DNA from: Gemmatimonadota bacterium | Lineage (GTDB): Bacteria; Gemmatimonadota; Gemmatimonadetes; Gemmatimonadales; GWC2-71-9 | NCBI GenBank assembly: GCA_029863245.1 | Contig: JAOTVV010000002.1 | Coordinates: forward strand, 124,001-188,000 | Length of the DNA: 64,000 nt | Reading direction: 5' to 3' | In this document: piece after piece, positions 56,132 through 64,000 of the stretch | Position numbering within the stretch: position 1 is the stretch's first letter | Layout of the letters: each line of letters begins with the position of its first letter | Translations under genes and position numbers: made by a program | Notes under the pieces: generated by a model | What the model saw: the letters and a program-made list of their open reading frames with translations, nothing else | Told to the model about the DNA's origin: nothing | Database searches by the model: none

Positions 56132-58335
56132 GCGCCCTCCATGGCGCGCTGGAGTCCTGCGTACGCGACGAGCAGGTGCTTTTCCCCTACCTCATCATCC
56201 TCGAAATCCACGATCACCCTGAGGTCACGCCCGCGACCCGACACCCCGCGGATCACGCCAGGACCGAACCGTCGGTGATGCACACGCTCCCCCTTGACGA
56301 AGCGGGGCAGGTCTTGGGATTCGAGCTCCGACTCCGATACTTCCTCGGTTCGTCGGACACGGTGCCGTGGTGCCGGACGGTACCACTCCCCTCCGAAGAG
56401 ACCACTGGTGCGCCGCTCTTCCACCACGCCCGGCGGGAGCGACTCGATGAATCGCGATGCCGTTCCCGGCATAATCTGTCCGCCCCGGCGCCGTGCGCGG
56501 GCCCAGATGACGTACAGCCGGTCCTGGGCGCGCGTCACCGCGACGTAGGCGAGTCGTCGCTCCTCCTCCATGCCCTCGGGGCTCTCCATGGCGCGTGAGA
56601 GGGGGAAGAGGCCGTCCTCCAACCCGGCGATCGCGACGACCGGCCACTCGAGTCCCTTGGCCGTGTGGACCGTCATCAGTGTCACGCCGTTGGGATCGCC
56701 CGAGATCTTCTCTTCCGACGTGGTCAGGGCAGCAGACTGGAGGAATTGCTCGACCGGTGTGCCGACCTCCTCCGGGTCGAGCTCTTCCGACCAGTCGGCG
56801 GCGGCCGCGACCAGCTCCCGCACGTTCTCCTGGCGTTCAACACCTTCGACCCCTTCACCCTTGAGGTGGTCCTCATAATCGATTAGCTCGATGATCCGCT
56901 CCAGAAGGGCGGCGGGGGAAGCTTCGGCCGCTTCGGCGCGCAGCATACCGAACAACTCCGCGAAATCCTGCAAGGCCTGCTTCGCACCTGTCCGCATCCC
57001 CTGGATGCGGTCGGCAATTCCCGCGCTGTCCAGCAGCGGGCGCTTCCACGACGTTGCCGCATCGCGCAGGGTCCGGAGGCTGCCGATGCCGATGCCGCGC
57101 CGCGGAACCTGGACCGCCCGGACGAAGGCCTCGTCGTCTGCGGGGTTCGCGACGAGCCGCAAATACGCCAGCAGATCCTTCACTTCCCGCCGATCGTAGA
57201 AGCTCACGGCACCGACCACGCGGTGGGGGACGGCCGATCGCCGGAATGCCTCTTCGAATGCACGCGACTGGGCGTTGGTGCGATAGAGCACCGCAACATC
57301 CTCGTAACTGGTCACCCCGTCGGCGCAGAGGCTGCGGAGCTCGCGGGTGAGCCACTCGGCCTCGTCCCGTTCGTCGGCGGCCTGGACGACAACGACCGGC
57401 TCCCCCCCACCTCGCGATGTGAACAGCGTCTTTCCCATCCGCGTCGTGTTGTCGGCGATCACCCCGTTGGCGGCATCCAGAATTACCTGGGTCGAGCGGT
57501 AGTTCTCCTCGAGCCGCACGATGATCGACTCGGGGAAATCGGTTCGGAAGTCGAGCATGTTCCGGACGTCCGCTCCACGCCAGCTGTAGATGGACTGGTC
57601 GTCGTCACCAACCGCGCAGAGATCTCGGTGACGGCGTGCCAAGTGCCGGACCAGCAGGTACTGCGCGCGGTTGGTGTCCTGAAACTCGTCGACCAGCACT
57701 GCATCGAACCGACGCTGATAGAAGTCCAGCCGGTCTGGATGCTCCCTGAACAGGGTTAGCGGGTTCAGCAAGAGGTCGTCAAAGTCCATGGCATTGGCAC
57801 GCGCCAGGGCCGTCCCCATGTCGTGGTAGATATCCGCTGCCACCCGGGTCACGCGGTCCTCGGCCGCCGCTCCGAGCTCTTCGGGCGAGAGCAGGCGATT
57901 CTTGGCGTTGGAGATCATCGATTGGATGAGCCGCGGTGGAAACGTCTTGGTCGACAGCTCGCGTGCCTCCATGAGCCGCTTGATCAGCGCGAGTCGGTCG
58001 TCCTCGTCGTAGATCGTGTACTGCGGTGTGAATCCGAGCCGGGCGGCCTCACGTCTCAGGAGGCGGGCGCACAACGCGTGAAAGGTTCCGATCCACAGCC
58101 CACCGGGGTCGCGTCCCAACAGAGCGGCGACCCGCCGTTTCATCTCGGCGGCGGCCTTGTTGGTGAACGTCACCGCGAGAATCCGTCCTGGAGAGATCCC
58201 GCGATCCGTGACGAGGTGCGCGATGCGGGCGGTGAGCACCCTCGTCTTGCCGGATCCCGCGCCCGCCAGCACGAGCAACGGTCCTCCCGCATACTCGACC
58301 GCGTCCCGTTGGGCCGCGTTGAGCCGGAGCGGCAC
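56128..58335 (-). CDS. uvrD: DNA helicase UvrD/PcrA
   Basis: A 735-residue superfamily 1 helicase. Motifs are AGAGSGKTRVLTARIAHLV (Walker A), AVTFTNKAAAEMKRRV, LVDEFQDTNRAQYLLVRHLA (Walker B), VGDDDQSIYSWRGADVRNML, VTLMTVHTAKGLEWPVVAIA and RRLAYVAVTRAQDRLYVIWA. The C-terminus (LPRFVKGERVHHRRFGPGVI, onward to YAGLQRAMEGA) is the UvrD/PcrA tudor-like domain. The start is a GTG at 58335, one base past the sensor-kinase stop. It works in excision repair and replication. Confidence 0.95.
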   Translation of the reverse strand: MPLRLNAAQRDAVEYAGGPLLVLAGAGSGKTRVLTARIAHLVTDRGISPGRILAVTFTNKAAAEMKRRVAALLGRDPGGLWIGTFHALCARLLRREAARLGFTPQYTIYDEDDRLALIKRLMEARELSTKTFPPRLIQSMISNAKNRLLSPEELGAAAEDRVTRVAADIYHDMGTALARANAMDFDDLLLNPLTLFREHPDRLDFYQRRFDAVLVDEFQDTNRAQYLLVRHLARRHRDLCAVGDDDQSIYSWRGADVRNMLDFRTDFPESIIVRLEENYRSTQVILDAANGVIADNTTRMGKTLFTSRGGGEPVVVVQAADERDEAEWLTRELRSLCADGVTSYEDVAVLYRTNAQSRAFEEAFRRSAVPHRVVGAVSFYDRREVKDLLAYLRLVANPADDEAFVRAVQVPRRGIGIGSLRTLRDAATSWKRPLLDSAGIADRIQGMRTGAKQALQDFAELFGMLRAEAAEASPAALLERIIELIDYEDHLKGEGVEGVERQENVRELVAAAADWSEELDPEEVGTPVEQFLQSAALTTSEEKISGDPNGVTLMTVHTAKGLEWPVVAIAGLEDGLFPLSRAMESPEGMEEERRLAYVAVTRAQDRLYVIWARARRRGGQIMPGTASRFIESLPPGVVEERRTSGLFGGEWYRPAPRHRVRRTEEVSESELESQDLPRFVKGERVHHRRFGPGVIRGVSGRGRDLRVIVDFEDDEVGEKHLLVAYAGLQRAMEGA

Positions 58336-58336
58336 C

Positions 58337-59512
58337 CTACCCGTCCCGGGTGAGCGGGATGCTGGCCTGGAACACCGTCCCTTCGGCCGATGGCTCTACG
58401 TCGAGCTCACCGTCGTGCGCGCCTTCGACGATACGTCGCGCCAGGGCCAAGCCGATGCCCCACCCACCGGTCTTGCTCGACACCCCGGGCTCGAAGATCT
58501 TTCTGCGGATATCCGGGGGGATTCCTGGACCGGTATCGCGCACCCGTAGCACGGCACAGTCGGCCTCGTCCGTGACGGCGATCTCGATCTCCCCACCGCC
58601 ACCGCTCAGCGCATCCACGGCGTTACGCACCAAGGCCTCCACTGCCCACTCGATCAAGACCGCATCGCCCTTGACGAACGGGCCGGCCGATGGCGCGGTG
58701 ACGCTGATCGTGATCGGCGTGGTGTGACGCGGGAGCCGCGGCTGGAAGTAGGTCGCCACACGCTCCGCCACGGCGCCCAGGGCGACGCGCTCTCGTTTGG
58801 CGGGGCGTCCGATTCGTTCGAACCGTTGGGCCACCCGCTGGAGACGGTCCAGGTCACCCCGGAGGTGCTTGGCAATCTCGGTGGGCGGCGTGGCACCTTC
58901 GCCGAGGCGATCCACCCATGCGCCCGCGCTCATGAGCGGCGTGCCGAGTTGGTGCGCGGACTCCCGGGCCATCGCGACCCACACGCGGTCTCGATCACGC
59001 GTCACCGCGGACCGGTACGCCCACACGCCCACCGCGATCGCGGCCAGCAGGACGGCGAGCTGAATACCCCCGAGACGGGTCAGCAGCCGTGCTTCGGGAA
59101 GCGCGCCGTAGTGGAGCTGCCCGATCCCCGGCAGGTCGATCGGGGGGTTGGTCCGGTCGATCTGCCGGATGTAGGCGAGGATCCGGGGGTCGTCGAGCTC
59201 TGCGCTCCTCAAGCGGAGATTGGCGGCCGCCGTGGGTCGGCCCGTGGGGTCGGTGATGATCAAGGGGATACCGCTGGCGCGGATGTCTGGGACGATCGCG
59301 ATGAGCGCTTCGGTGCCCGCGTTGGGTGAAGGATCGGCCAAGGCGGCGGTGACCCGGCCGTAGAGTCGCGAGGTCTCGCGCGCCTGGTGGCGCAGATGAC
59401 TGGCGACCACCCACCACTGCCACGCGGAGACGCCGGCAAACAGCACGACGAGGACGAGGACGGCAGTCGGGCCGAGCCGTCGAAGGCTCCCGGCCACCCT
59501 ACGCGCGCGCAC
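58337..59512 (-). CDS. Sensor histidine kinase
   Basis: A 391-residue protein with two membrane helices (VLVLVVLFAGVSAWQWWVV near residue 17, and LAVLLAAIAVGVWAYRSAV near 155) enclosing a periplasmic sensor of about 110 residues. The catalytic part has MARESAHQLGTPLMSAGAWV (H-box histidine), ALVRNAVDAL (N-box), VRDTGPGIPPDIRRKIFEPG (G1) and GGWGIGLALARRIVEGAHDG (G2). It resembles HAMP-less ATPase-class kinases; no response regulator gene is visible in the window. The GTG at 59512 overlaps serS by 14 bases. Confidence 0.85.
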   Translation of the reverse strand: MRARRVAGSLRRLGPTAVLVLVVLFAGVSAWQWWVVASHLRHQARETSRLYGRVTAALADPSPNAGTEALIAIVPDIRASGIPLIITDPTGRPTAAANLRLRSAELDDPRILAYIRQIDRTNPPIDLPGIGQLHYGALPEARLLTRLGGIQLAVLLAAIAVGVWAYRSAVTRDRDRVWVAMARESAHQLGTPLMSAGAWVDRLGEGATPPTEIAKHLRGDLDRLQRVAQRFERIGRPAKRERVALGAVAERVATYFQPRLPRHTTPITISVTAPSAGPFVKGDAVLIEWAVEALVRNAVDALSGGGGEIEIAVTDEADCAVLRVRDTGPGIPPDIRRKIFEPGVSSKTGGWGIGLALARRIVEGAHDGELDVEPSAEGTVFQASIPLTRDG

Positions 59513-60782
59513 GGGCCGTCAGGTGCTCCTTGCCAAAATACGGGACCAGGGCCTCGGGGAGTCGCACGCTCCCGTCTGCCTGCTGGTTGTTCTCCAGGAG
59601 GGCGATCAGGGTCCGGGGCAGCGCCACGCCCGAGGCGTTGAGTGTATGCACGAAGTCTGGCTTGGCGTTGGGTCGCGGACGGTACCGAATGTTCGCCCGC
59701 CGGGCCTGAAAATCGGTGTACGTGGTGGCACTGGATGCCTCCAGCCACGTGCCTACCCCGGACGCCCACACCTCGAGATCGTAGGTCTTGGCCGATGCGA
59801 AGCCCAAGTCACCGGTGGCCAGCAGCACGACGCGATAGGGAATTCCCAAGAGACGCAAGACCGCTTCGGCGTGGCCAAGCAGCTTTTCGTGCTCGGCAGC
59901 CGAACTGTCGGCCGTGACGAAGCGTACCAGCTCGACCTTGTCGAACTGGTGAACCCGAATCAAGCCACGCGTGTCCTTGCCGGCCGCTCCGGCTTCGCGA
60001 CGAAAACACGGCGTATAGGCCACATAGGCCCGCGGGAGGTCGCTCGCTGCCAGGACTTCGTCGCGGTGGAGATTGGTGACGGGTACCTCGGCGGTAGGGA
60101 TGAGGTAGAGTCCGTCTCCCGTCACGTACATGTCGTCGGCCAGGGTCGGGAGTTGCCCCGTCCCGCGGGCAGTCTCCGCCGTCACGAGGTACGGTGGAGC
60201 CACCTCGAAATAGCCGTGCTCCTCGGTGTGCAGGTCGAGCATGAGGCTGATGAGCGCCCGGACCAGCTTCGCGCCGTCGCCCGTGAACAGGGGGAAACCA
60301 CTGCCCGATACCCGTGCACCGCGTGCCAGGTCGAACAGGCCGAGGCGTTCGCCGATCTCCCAGTGCGGCACGGGCTGAAAGGCAAACTTCGGCACCTCAC
60401 CCCACGTGCGAACGACCTCATTGGCGGATGCATCACCTTGTGGCACGTCGTCGAGCGGCAGGTTCGGAAGTCGGAGCAAGTGCTCTTCGAGCTCCGACTC
60501 GATGCCCCGAACCTCCTGGTCCAGCTCTTTGATCGCGTCACTCACACCCTTGAGCTCGGCGATCAGTTCGTTGGCATCCTCCCCTGCTCGCTTGAGCCGC
60601 GCTACTTCCTCGGATGCCTTGTTCCGGTCCGCTTTGAGCTTCTCGGTCTGCTTGAGCAGCGTCCGTCGGTTGTCGTCCAGTTGGAGAACGACGTCAACGG
60701 GGCCGTCGAATCCGGGTCCGCGGCGGGCGAGGGTCTGTCGCACCCGTTCGGGGGACTCCCGAAGCAGCCGGAGATCGATCAC
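59499..60782 (-). CDS. serS: Seryl-tRNA synthetase
   Basis: A 427-residue class II synthetase that charges tRNA-Ser and, in bacteria with selenocysteine, tRNA-Sec too. The N-terminal coiled-coil arm (KQTEKLKADRNKASEEVARL) is followed by class II motifs, including TPCFRREAGAAGKDTRGLIR and NASGVALPRTLIALLENNQQ. The start is GTG at 60782. The presence of tRNA-Sec in the window makes this gene a likely partner of that tRNA. Confidence 0.96.
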   Translation of the reverse strand: MIDLRLLRESPERVRQTLARRGPGFDGPVDVVLQLDDNRRTLLKQTEKLKADRNKASEEVARLKRAGEDANELIAELKGVSDAIKELDQEVRGIESELEEHLLRLPNLPLDDVPQGDASANEVVRTWGEVPKFAFQPVPHWEIGERLGLFDLARGARVSGSGFPLFTGDGAKLVRALISLMLDLHTEEHGYFEVAPPYLVTAETARGTGQLPTLADDMYVTGDGLYLIPTAEVPVTNLHRDEVLAASDLPRAYVAYTPCFRREAGAAGKDTRGLIRVHQFDKVELVRFVTADSSAAEHEKLLGHAEAVLRLLGIPYRVVLLATGDLGFASAKTYDLEVWASGVGTWLEASSATTYTDFQARRANIRYRPRPNAKPDFVHTLNASGVALPRTLIALLENNQQADGSVRLPEALVPYFGKEHLTARARA

Positions 60783-60785
60783 GCG

Positions 60786-61361
60786 CTACTGGTCTGGAAG
60801 ACCCGGCATGAGATCGCGATAGCCGCAGTTGAGATTGGCCATGAGCTTGAGGGTCACCGTCCGTCCTACCCCATCGAGCTCGAGGACCTCGGCTTTTGCG
60901 TATCGCGGGAGCGAGCCGACGAACACGGAACACAGGAGCGAGGAGAAACGCGACCGCAGCATCAGCACCTTGCCGGCCGTCAGGGGCATGATCGTATCCA
61001 CGACGAAGTTCTCGACCGGGGCGCGCGCAATGGAGTCGAACGGGACACTCGAGACCTGGAGGGCAGCGGATCCGCCGCGCCCGAGCCGCGACGCGGGATA
61101 CAGCAGGGCTGTGCCGGTCGAGTCGATGTCGAAGGCGAAATCGAAGTCGTCCCCAAGCTCTGGTCGGCTGCCGGTACCGGTGACGAGATCGATTGCCGAC
61201 GGCGGGCCAATAGGCGTGCCGTTCAGCGCTGACAGCACGAGGGTATCCACGGTGTTCGCAATCGTGGCCGCGGGCAAACCGATGTCGCCCCCGCATGCCA
61301 CCGCCAGCGGCAGCAGTGTGAAGACGGTCAACCAAAGTCGGGACAAGGATATACGGCGCAT
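60786..61361 (-). CDS. Lipoprotein of unknown function
   Basis: A 191-residue protein. SRLWLTVFTLLPLAVACGG gives a signal and lipobox with the cysteine near residue 22. The body has IANTVDTLVLSALNGTP, LGDDFDFAFDIDSTGTALLY and VFVGSLPRYAKAEVLEL with a late cysteine pair (residues about 149 and 182), possibly disulfide-bonded. I recognise no family. The start ATG at 61361 is preferred for the signal; an upstream ATG extends the frame. Its stop is three bases before the serS start. Confidence 0.65.
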   Translation of the reverse strand: MRRISLSRLWLTVFTLLPLAVACGGDIGLPAATIANTVDTLVLSALNGTPIGPPSAIDLVTGTGSRPELGDDFDFAFDIDSTGTALLYPASRLGRGGSAALQVSSVPFDSIARAPVENFVVDTIMPLTAGKVLMLRSRFSSLLCSVFVGSLPRYAKAEVLELDGVGRTVTLKLMANLNCGYRDLMPGLPDQ

Positions 61362-61417
61362 GATGGCTCGCCGAACACTATGCACGCCCGGGGGACCGGT
61401 CAACCCGTCACGATCGC

Positions 61418-61446
61418 TTGACTTCACCATCCCCCAGTCCTAGCTT
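61418..61446 (+). promoter_or_regulatory. Promoter of the roadblock gene, probably leaderless
   Basis: TTGACT (61418-61423) and TAGCTT (61441-61446) are 17 bases apart. The next eight bases reach the ATG at 61454, so transcription would start at or just before the start codon. It is divergent from the lipoprotein gene. Confidence 0.6.
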
Positions 61447-61453
61447 GGCGGCC

Positions 61454-61807
61454 ATGCCGACCATTCGCGACGTGTTGCGCGCCTTGAGCGCCCGCGAAGG
61501 TGTGGACGCGGTGATCGTGCTCAGTCGTGACGGCCTCATCATCGACGCACACGTGGCCGACGGTCTCGATCCGGATGGCCTTGCGGCCCTCGTGCCCTCG
61601 GTGGTGGCTGCGTGCTCCCAACTGGGCGCGGCGTCGGAGCGTGGCGGCTTCGGCATGGGCTTGATCGAGTGCGCCGAGGGCATGATGCTCGTCGCCGAGA
61701 TCAGTGGCGACGCGCTCCTCGCCATGTTCTTCGCCCCCGGGACGAATGTCGGAAGTCACTTGTACGAAGTTCAGCGACATCGTCCGGCCATCGCCGATCT
61801 CCTGTAG
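61454..61807 (+). CDS. Roadblock/LC7 domain protein
   Basis: A 117-residue protein with IRDVLRALSAREGVDAVIVL, GLIIDAHVADGLDPDGLAA and MMLVAEISGDALLAMFFAPG, the roadblock/LC7 layout found in MglB, the GAP for the polarity GTPase MglA. No MglA-type GTPase is visible in the window, so the partner is unknown. The gene has a promoter that ends at the start codon and is followed by manC after 75 bases. Confidence 0.85.
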   Translation: MPTIRDVLRALSAREGVDAVIVLSRDGLIIDAHVADGLDPDGLAALVPSVVAACSQLGAASERGGFGMGLIECAEGMMLVAEISGDALLAMFFAPGTNVGSHLYEVQRHRPAIADLL

Positions 61808-61882
61808 CGACTCCGCCTCCGTGGATTCTGGTCGAGGCACCCGGGGAACTTCCTTGTACCCGATGCCACTCCTGAGACCGTC

Positions 61883-62920
61883 ATGAGCCGATGGGCTGCT
61901 GTTCTGGCCGGCGGATCCGGCACGCGGTTCTGGCCGCTTTCCACGCCGGCCCGCCCCAAGCAGTTCCTTCCTCTCGCCGGCGACGACGCACTACTCCGCC
62001 AGGCCGTTCAGCGCCTGGACGGTCTGGTGCCCGCAGAGCAGGTCATGGTGGTGACCGGGGCTGCCTACGCCGACCAGACCCGCGCCCTCCTGCCGGAACT
62101 TCCGCCCGACAACGTCCTGGGCGAGCCGCAGCCGGCAGGGACCGGACCCGCGCTCACCTGGGCCACGTACGTCGTCGGTGAGCGCGATGCTGGTGCCACC
62201 GTGCTCTCGCTTCACGCCGATTGGTTCATCGGCGACGGCGCGGCTTTCCGGCGCACAGCGAGTCAGGCGCTCGATGCCGCCGAGCACCACGACGTGCTCG
62301 TGACGGTCGGCATCGTGCCGACCCGACCGGAGATCGGCTACGGGTATATCGAGCCAGGCGACCCTCTGGACGACCAGACCCTCCGGGTCGCACGCTTCGT
62401 CGAGAAGCCGGACCGAGAGCGGGCCGCCGAGCTGATGGCCCGGGGCGCGCTCTGGAATAGTGGCCTGTTCGCCTGGACCGCAGCACGATTCTTCGCCGAA
62501 ACCGCGGAGCACGCGTCGGAAATCGCCCCACACGTCGACACACTCGCACGCCGTGGCCCCGCCGCGTTCTTCGCGGCCGTCACGCCCGTCGTGATCGACA
62601 TCTCCCATTTCGAGCGGAGTCGGCGAGTGGCAGTCGTCCCCGGTCGGTTCGACTGGGACGACGTCGGGACGTGGGCTTCGTTGCGTCGCGTGCGCCCGAC
62701 CGACGCCAACGGGAACGTTCGAGTCGGACGCGCAGTGACCCACGACGCCGAACGGTGCGTGGTGTGGGCGGACGATGGCCCTGTCGTGCTCGATGGCGTG
62801 CATGATCTCGTCGTCGTCCGAGCCAATGGCATCACGCTGGTGACGACGCCGGAACGGGCTTCGCAACTCAAGACCCTGCTCGAACACCTCCCCGACGACC
62901 TGCGGGCACCCCAACCATGA
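61883..62920 (+). CDS. manC: Mannose-1-phosphate guanylyltransferase
   Basis: A 345-residue nucleotidyltransferase that makes GDP-mannose from mannose-1-phosphate. VLAGGSGTRFWPLSTPARPK is the nucleotide-binding start and VARFVEKPDRERAAELMA the sugar-phosphate site, with GRFDWDDVGTWASLRRVR later. The fused phosphomannose isomerase domain (in larger forms) is absent, so it is the short ManC type. It probably serves cell-surface polysaccharide. Its stop overlaps the next gene by four bases. Confidence 0.9.
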   Translation: MSRWAAVLAGGSGTRFWPLSTPARPKQFLPLAGDDALLRQAVQRLDGLVPAEQVMVVTGAAYADQTRALLPELPPDNVLGEPQPAGTGPALTWATYVVGERDAGATVLSLHADWFIGDGAAFRRTASQALDAAEHHDVLVTVGIVPTRPEIGYGYIEPGDPLDDQTLRVARFVEKPDRERAAELMARGALWNSGLFAWTAARFFAETAEHASEIAPHVDTLARRGPAAFFAAVTPVVIDISHFERSRRVAVVPGRFDWDDVGTWASLRRVRPTDANGNVRVGRAVTHDAERCVVWADDGPVVLDGVHDLVVVRANGITLVTTPERASQLKTLLEHLPDDLRAPQP

Positions 62921-64000
62921 CCGATCTGTATCTCCTCCAGCCCGATCTGGCTAGCGACTGGTACCCGTTCGTCCAGTGCCGTCCGATCTCCGAACTGCGG
63001 GTCGGGGCTTGGCTTCTGCGGGAGCGGTGGGAGGCGATAGCCGCTGGCGAGACCCGCGCCGTGTTCGGCCCGCCCCACCTCCACGGGTTTGCGGACGACT
63101 CGACGCCGCCGGTAACGGCTGCGGAACCCGTGACGGGACCCGCCCTCATCGGCATGTCCACGTTCGCCCCATCCGGCGTGCATCCCGACCTTCCCAAGGG
63201 TCCTGCCCGTCTCGTCAACGATGGTGTCGTGGTGGGCTGGTGGGTTGCGCCGGGCACCACGTGGCAGCCGGGAACCGAATTTGGCGGCGACGAGGTGACC
63301 ATCGAGGGGCTCGAGTTGCACGGGAGCTATGACCTCGTGACCGCACTCGAGTACTTCCTCGTGGCTGACACCACCGACTTCACGCACGAGGGCGGCGACG
63401 CCCTTCCCGACGGAAGCATTCTGATCGGCGATCCCGTCGACGTCGTCGTGCTCAGCGCAGCGGTGGAGCCGGGTGTCGTGTTCGATGTCCGGCACGGACC
63501 CGTGGTGATCGAGCAGCGCACCCACGTGAAGAGCGGGACGCGGCTGGAAGGCCCGCTGTACATCGGTCCCGGCTGCGAGGTGTTCGGCGGACAGATCTCG
63601 CACTGTTCCATCGGCCCTCGGTGCAAGATCCGCGGGGAGCTCGCTTTCACGGTCGCGGTCGGATACGCCAACAAGGCGCATGATGGGTTCGTCGGGCACT
63701 CGGTACTCGGCCGATGGGTGAACCTCGGGGCCGGTACCACGACGTCGAACCTGAAGAACACCTACGGAGGGATCCGTCTCCAGATCGGCGACCAGCGGAT
63801 CGAGACCGGCCGACACAACCTCGGAACGCTTTTCGGCGACCACGCCAAAACGGCCATCGGGACCCAATTCGAGACGGGCACGGTGGTCGGTGTGGGCGCC
63901 AACGTGTTCGGCTGGACCCGCGCGCCGAAGTACGTCCCCCCGTTTGCGTGGGGCGACGGTGGCATCATGCGCCGGGATGGGTTTCTCGACACCGCTGCCC
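62917..64000 (+). CDS. GlmU-family sugar nucleotidyltransferase / LbH protein, cut by the window end
   Basis: At least 361 codons are visible, without a stop. The start ATG overlaps the manC stop (ATGA). The N-terminal part (DLYLLQPDLASDWYPFVQCR, SELRVGAWLLRERWEAIA) recalls the divergent GlmU-like nucleotidyltransferases of Bacteroidetes and relatives. From about residue 190 there are hexapeptide-like repeats (VVIEQRTHVKSGTRLEGPLY, IGPGCEVFGGQISHCSIGPR, NLGAGTTTSNLKNTYGG), a left-handed helix. The exact sugar is unknown, but pairing with manC suggests surface polysaccharide synthesis. Confidence 0.78.
   Translation, partial: MTDLYLLQPDLASDWYPFVQCRPISELRVGAWLLRERWEAIAAGETRAVFGPPHLHGFADDSTPPVTAAEPVTGPALIGMSTFAPSGVHPDLPKGPARLVNDGVVVGWWVAPGTTWQPGTEFGGDEVTIEGLELHGSYDLVTALEYFLVADTTDFTHEGGDALPDGSILIGDPVDVVVLSAAVEPGVVFDVRHGPVVIEQRTHVKSGTRLEGPLYIGPGCEVFGGQISHCSIGPRCKIRGELAFTVAVGYANKAHDGFVGHSVLGRWVNLGAGTTTSNLKNTYGGIRLQIGDQRIETGRHNLGTLFGDHAKTAIGTQFETGTVVGVGANVFGWTRAPKYVPPFAWGDGGIMRRDGFLDTAA

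Overview
The window is a high-GC bacterial chromosome segment with no sign of phage, plasmid, insertion sequence or CRISPR. Several things suggest Gemmatimonadota, though this is inference and not proven: the 16S rRNA sequence as I read it, an mcsA-mcsB-clpC cluster in a diderm genome (LolCD, LptE, SecDF, PorV-like and Omp85-like barrels), and many secreted proteins of unknown function. Genes are packed very tightly, most often with 4-base ATGA/GTGA overlaps, and mostly on the minus strand.

Region by region. 1-6.3 kb is a minus-strand run prfB (with a programmed +1 frameshift), lysS, lolC/E, lolD, mcsA, mcsB, clpC (cut by the window edge). 6.4-12.1 kb holds an MJ0042 zinc-ribbon protein, a GGDEF-like protein, two envelope proteins, a Trm112-like protein, era and a marR with its own promoter and operator. 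12.2-17.4 kb is a complete rRNA operon (16S-23S-5S, minus strand) with a 17-bp-spaced promoter, two boxA elements, no spacer tRNAs and a strong terminator. 17.5-20.3 kb holds small envelope genes, tRNA-Arg(UCU), and a tRNA-Pro(UGG) beside two decayed copies of itself. 20.3-29.9 kb is a minus-strand array with an acyl-CoA thioesterase, a HEAT-cyclophilin fusion, a peptidase/propeller/barrel giant, envelope lipoproteins (including LptE), a CPA2-type antiporter, rph and rdgB.

29.9-36.5 kb is the most distinctive part. It is a bacterial microcompartment (BMC) locus with six shell proteins (three BMC-P, one BMC-H, two BMC-T), an RpiB-like isomerase, a DeoC aldolase and a CoA-acylating aldehyde dehydrogenase, preceded by a TetR regulator with a pair of inverted operator-like repeats. 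The three enzymes all carry N-terminal helices of the encapsulation-peptide kind. This matches the sugar-phosphate-utilising (SPU) BMC class known from Haliangium ochraceum. The likely pathway is deoxyribose/ribose phosphates to acetaldehyde plus glyceraldehyde-3-phosphate, then acetyl-CoA.

36.6-44.4 kb contains an LpxH-like phosphoesterase (possibly leaderless), a lipid kinase, tRNA-Sec(UCA), ridA, fhs, tatD, secF and secD. 44.4-53.9 kb is the conserved translation operon rimP-nusA-ylxQ-infB-DUF503-rbfA-truB-ribF plus pgeF and a murA whose catalytic cysteine is aspartate. 54-64 kb contains a P-II-like protein, a DUF948 protein, a Zn-dependent phospholipase C-like protein, a stand-alone GatB/YqeY tail domain, uvrD/pcrA, a sensor kinase, serS, a roadblock protein, manC and a GlmU-like protein cut by the window end.
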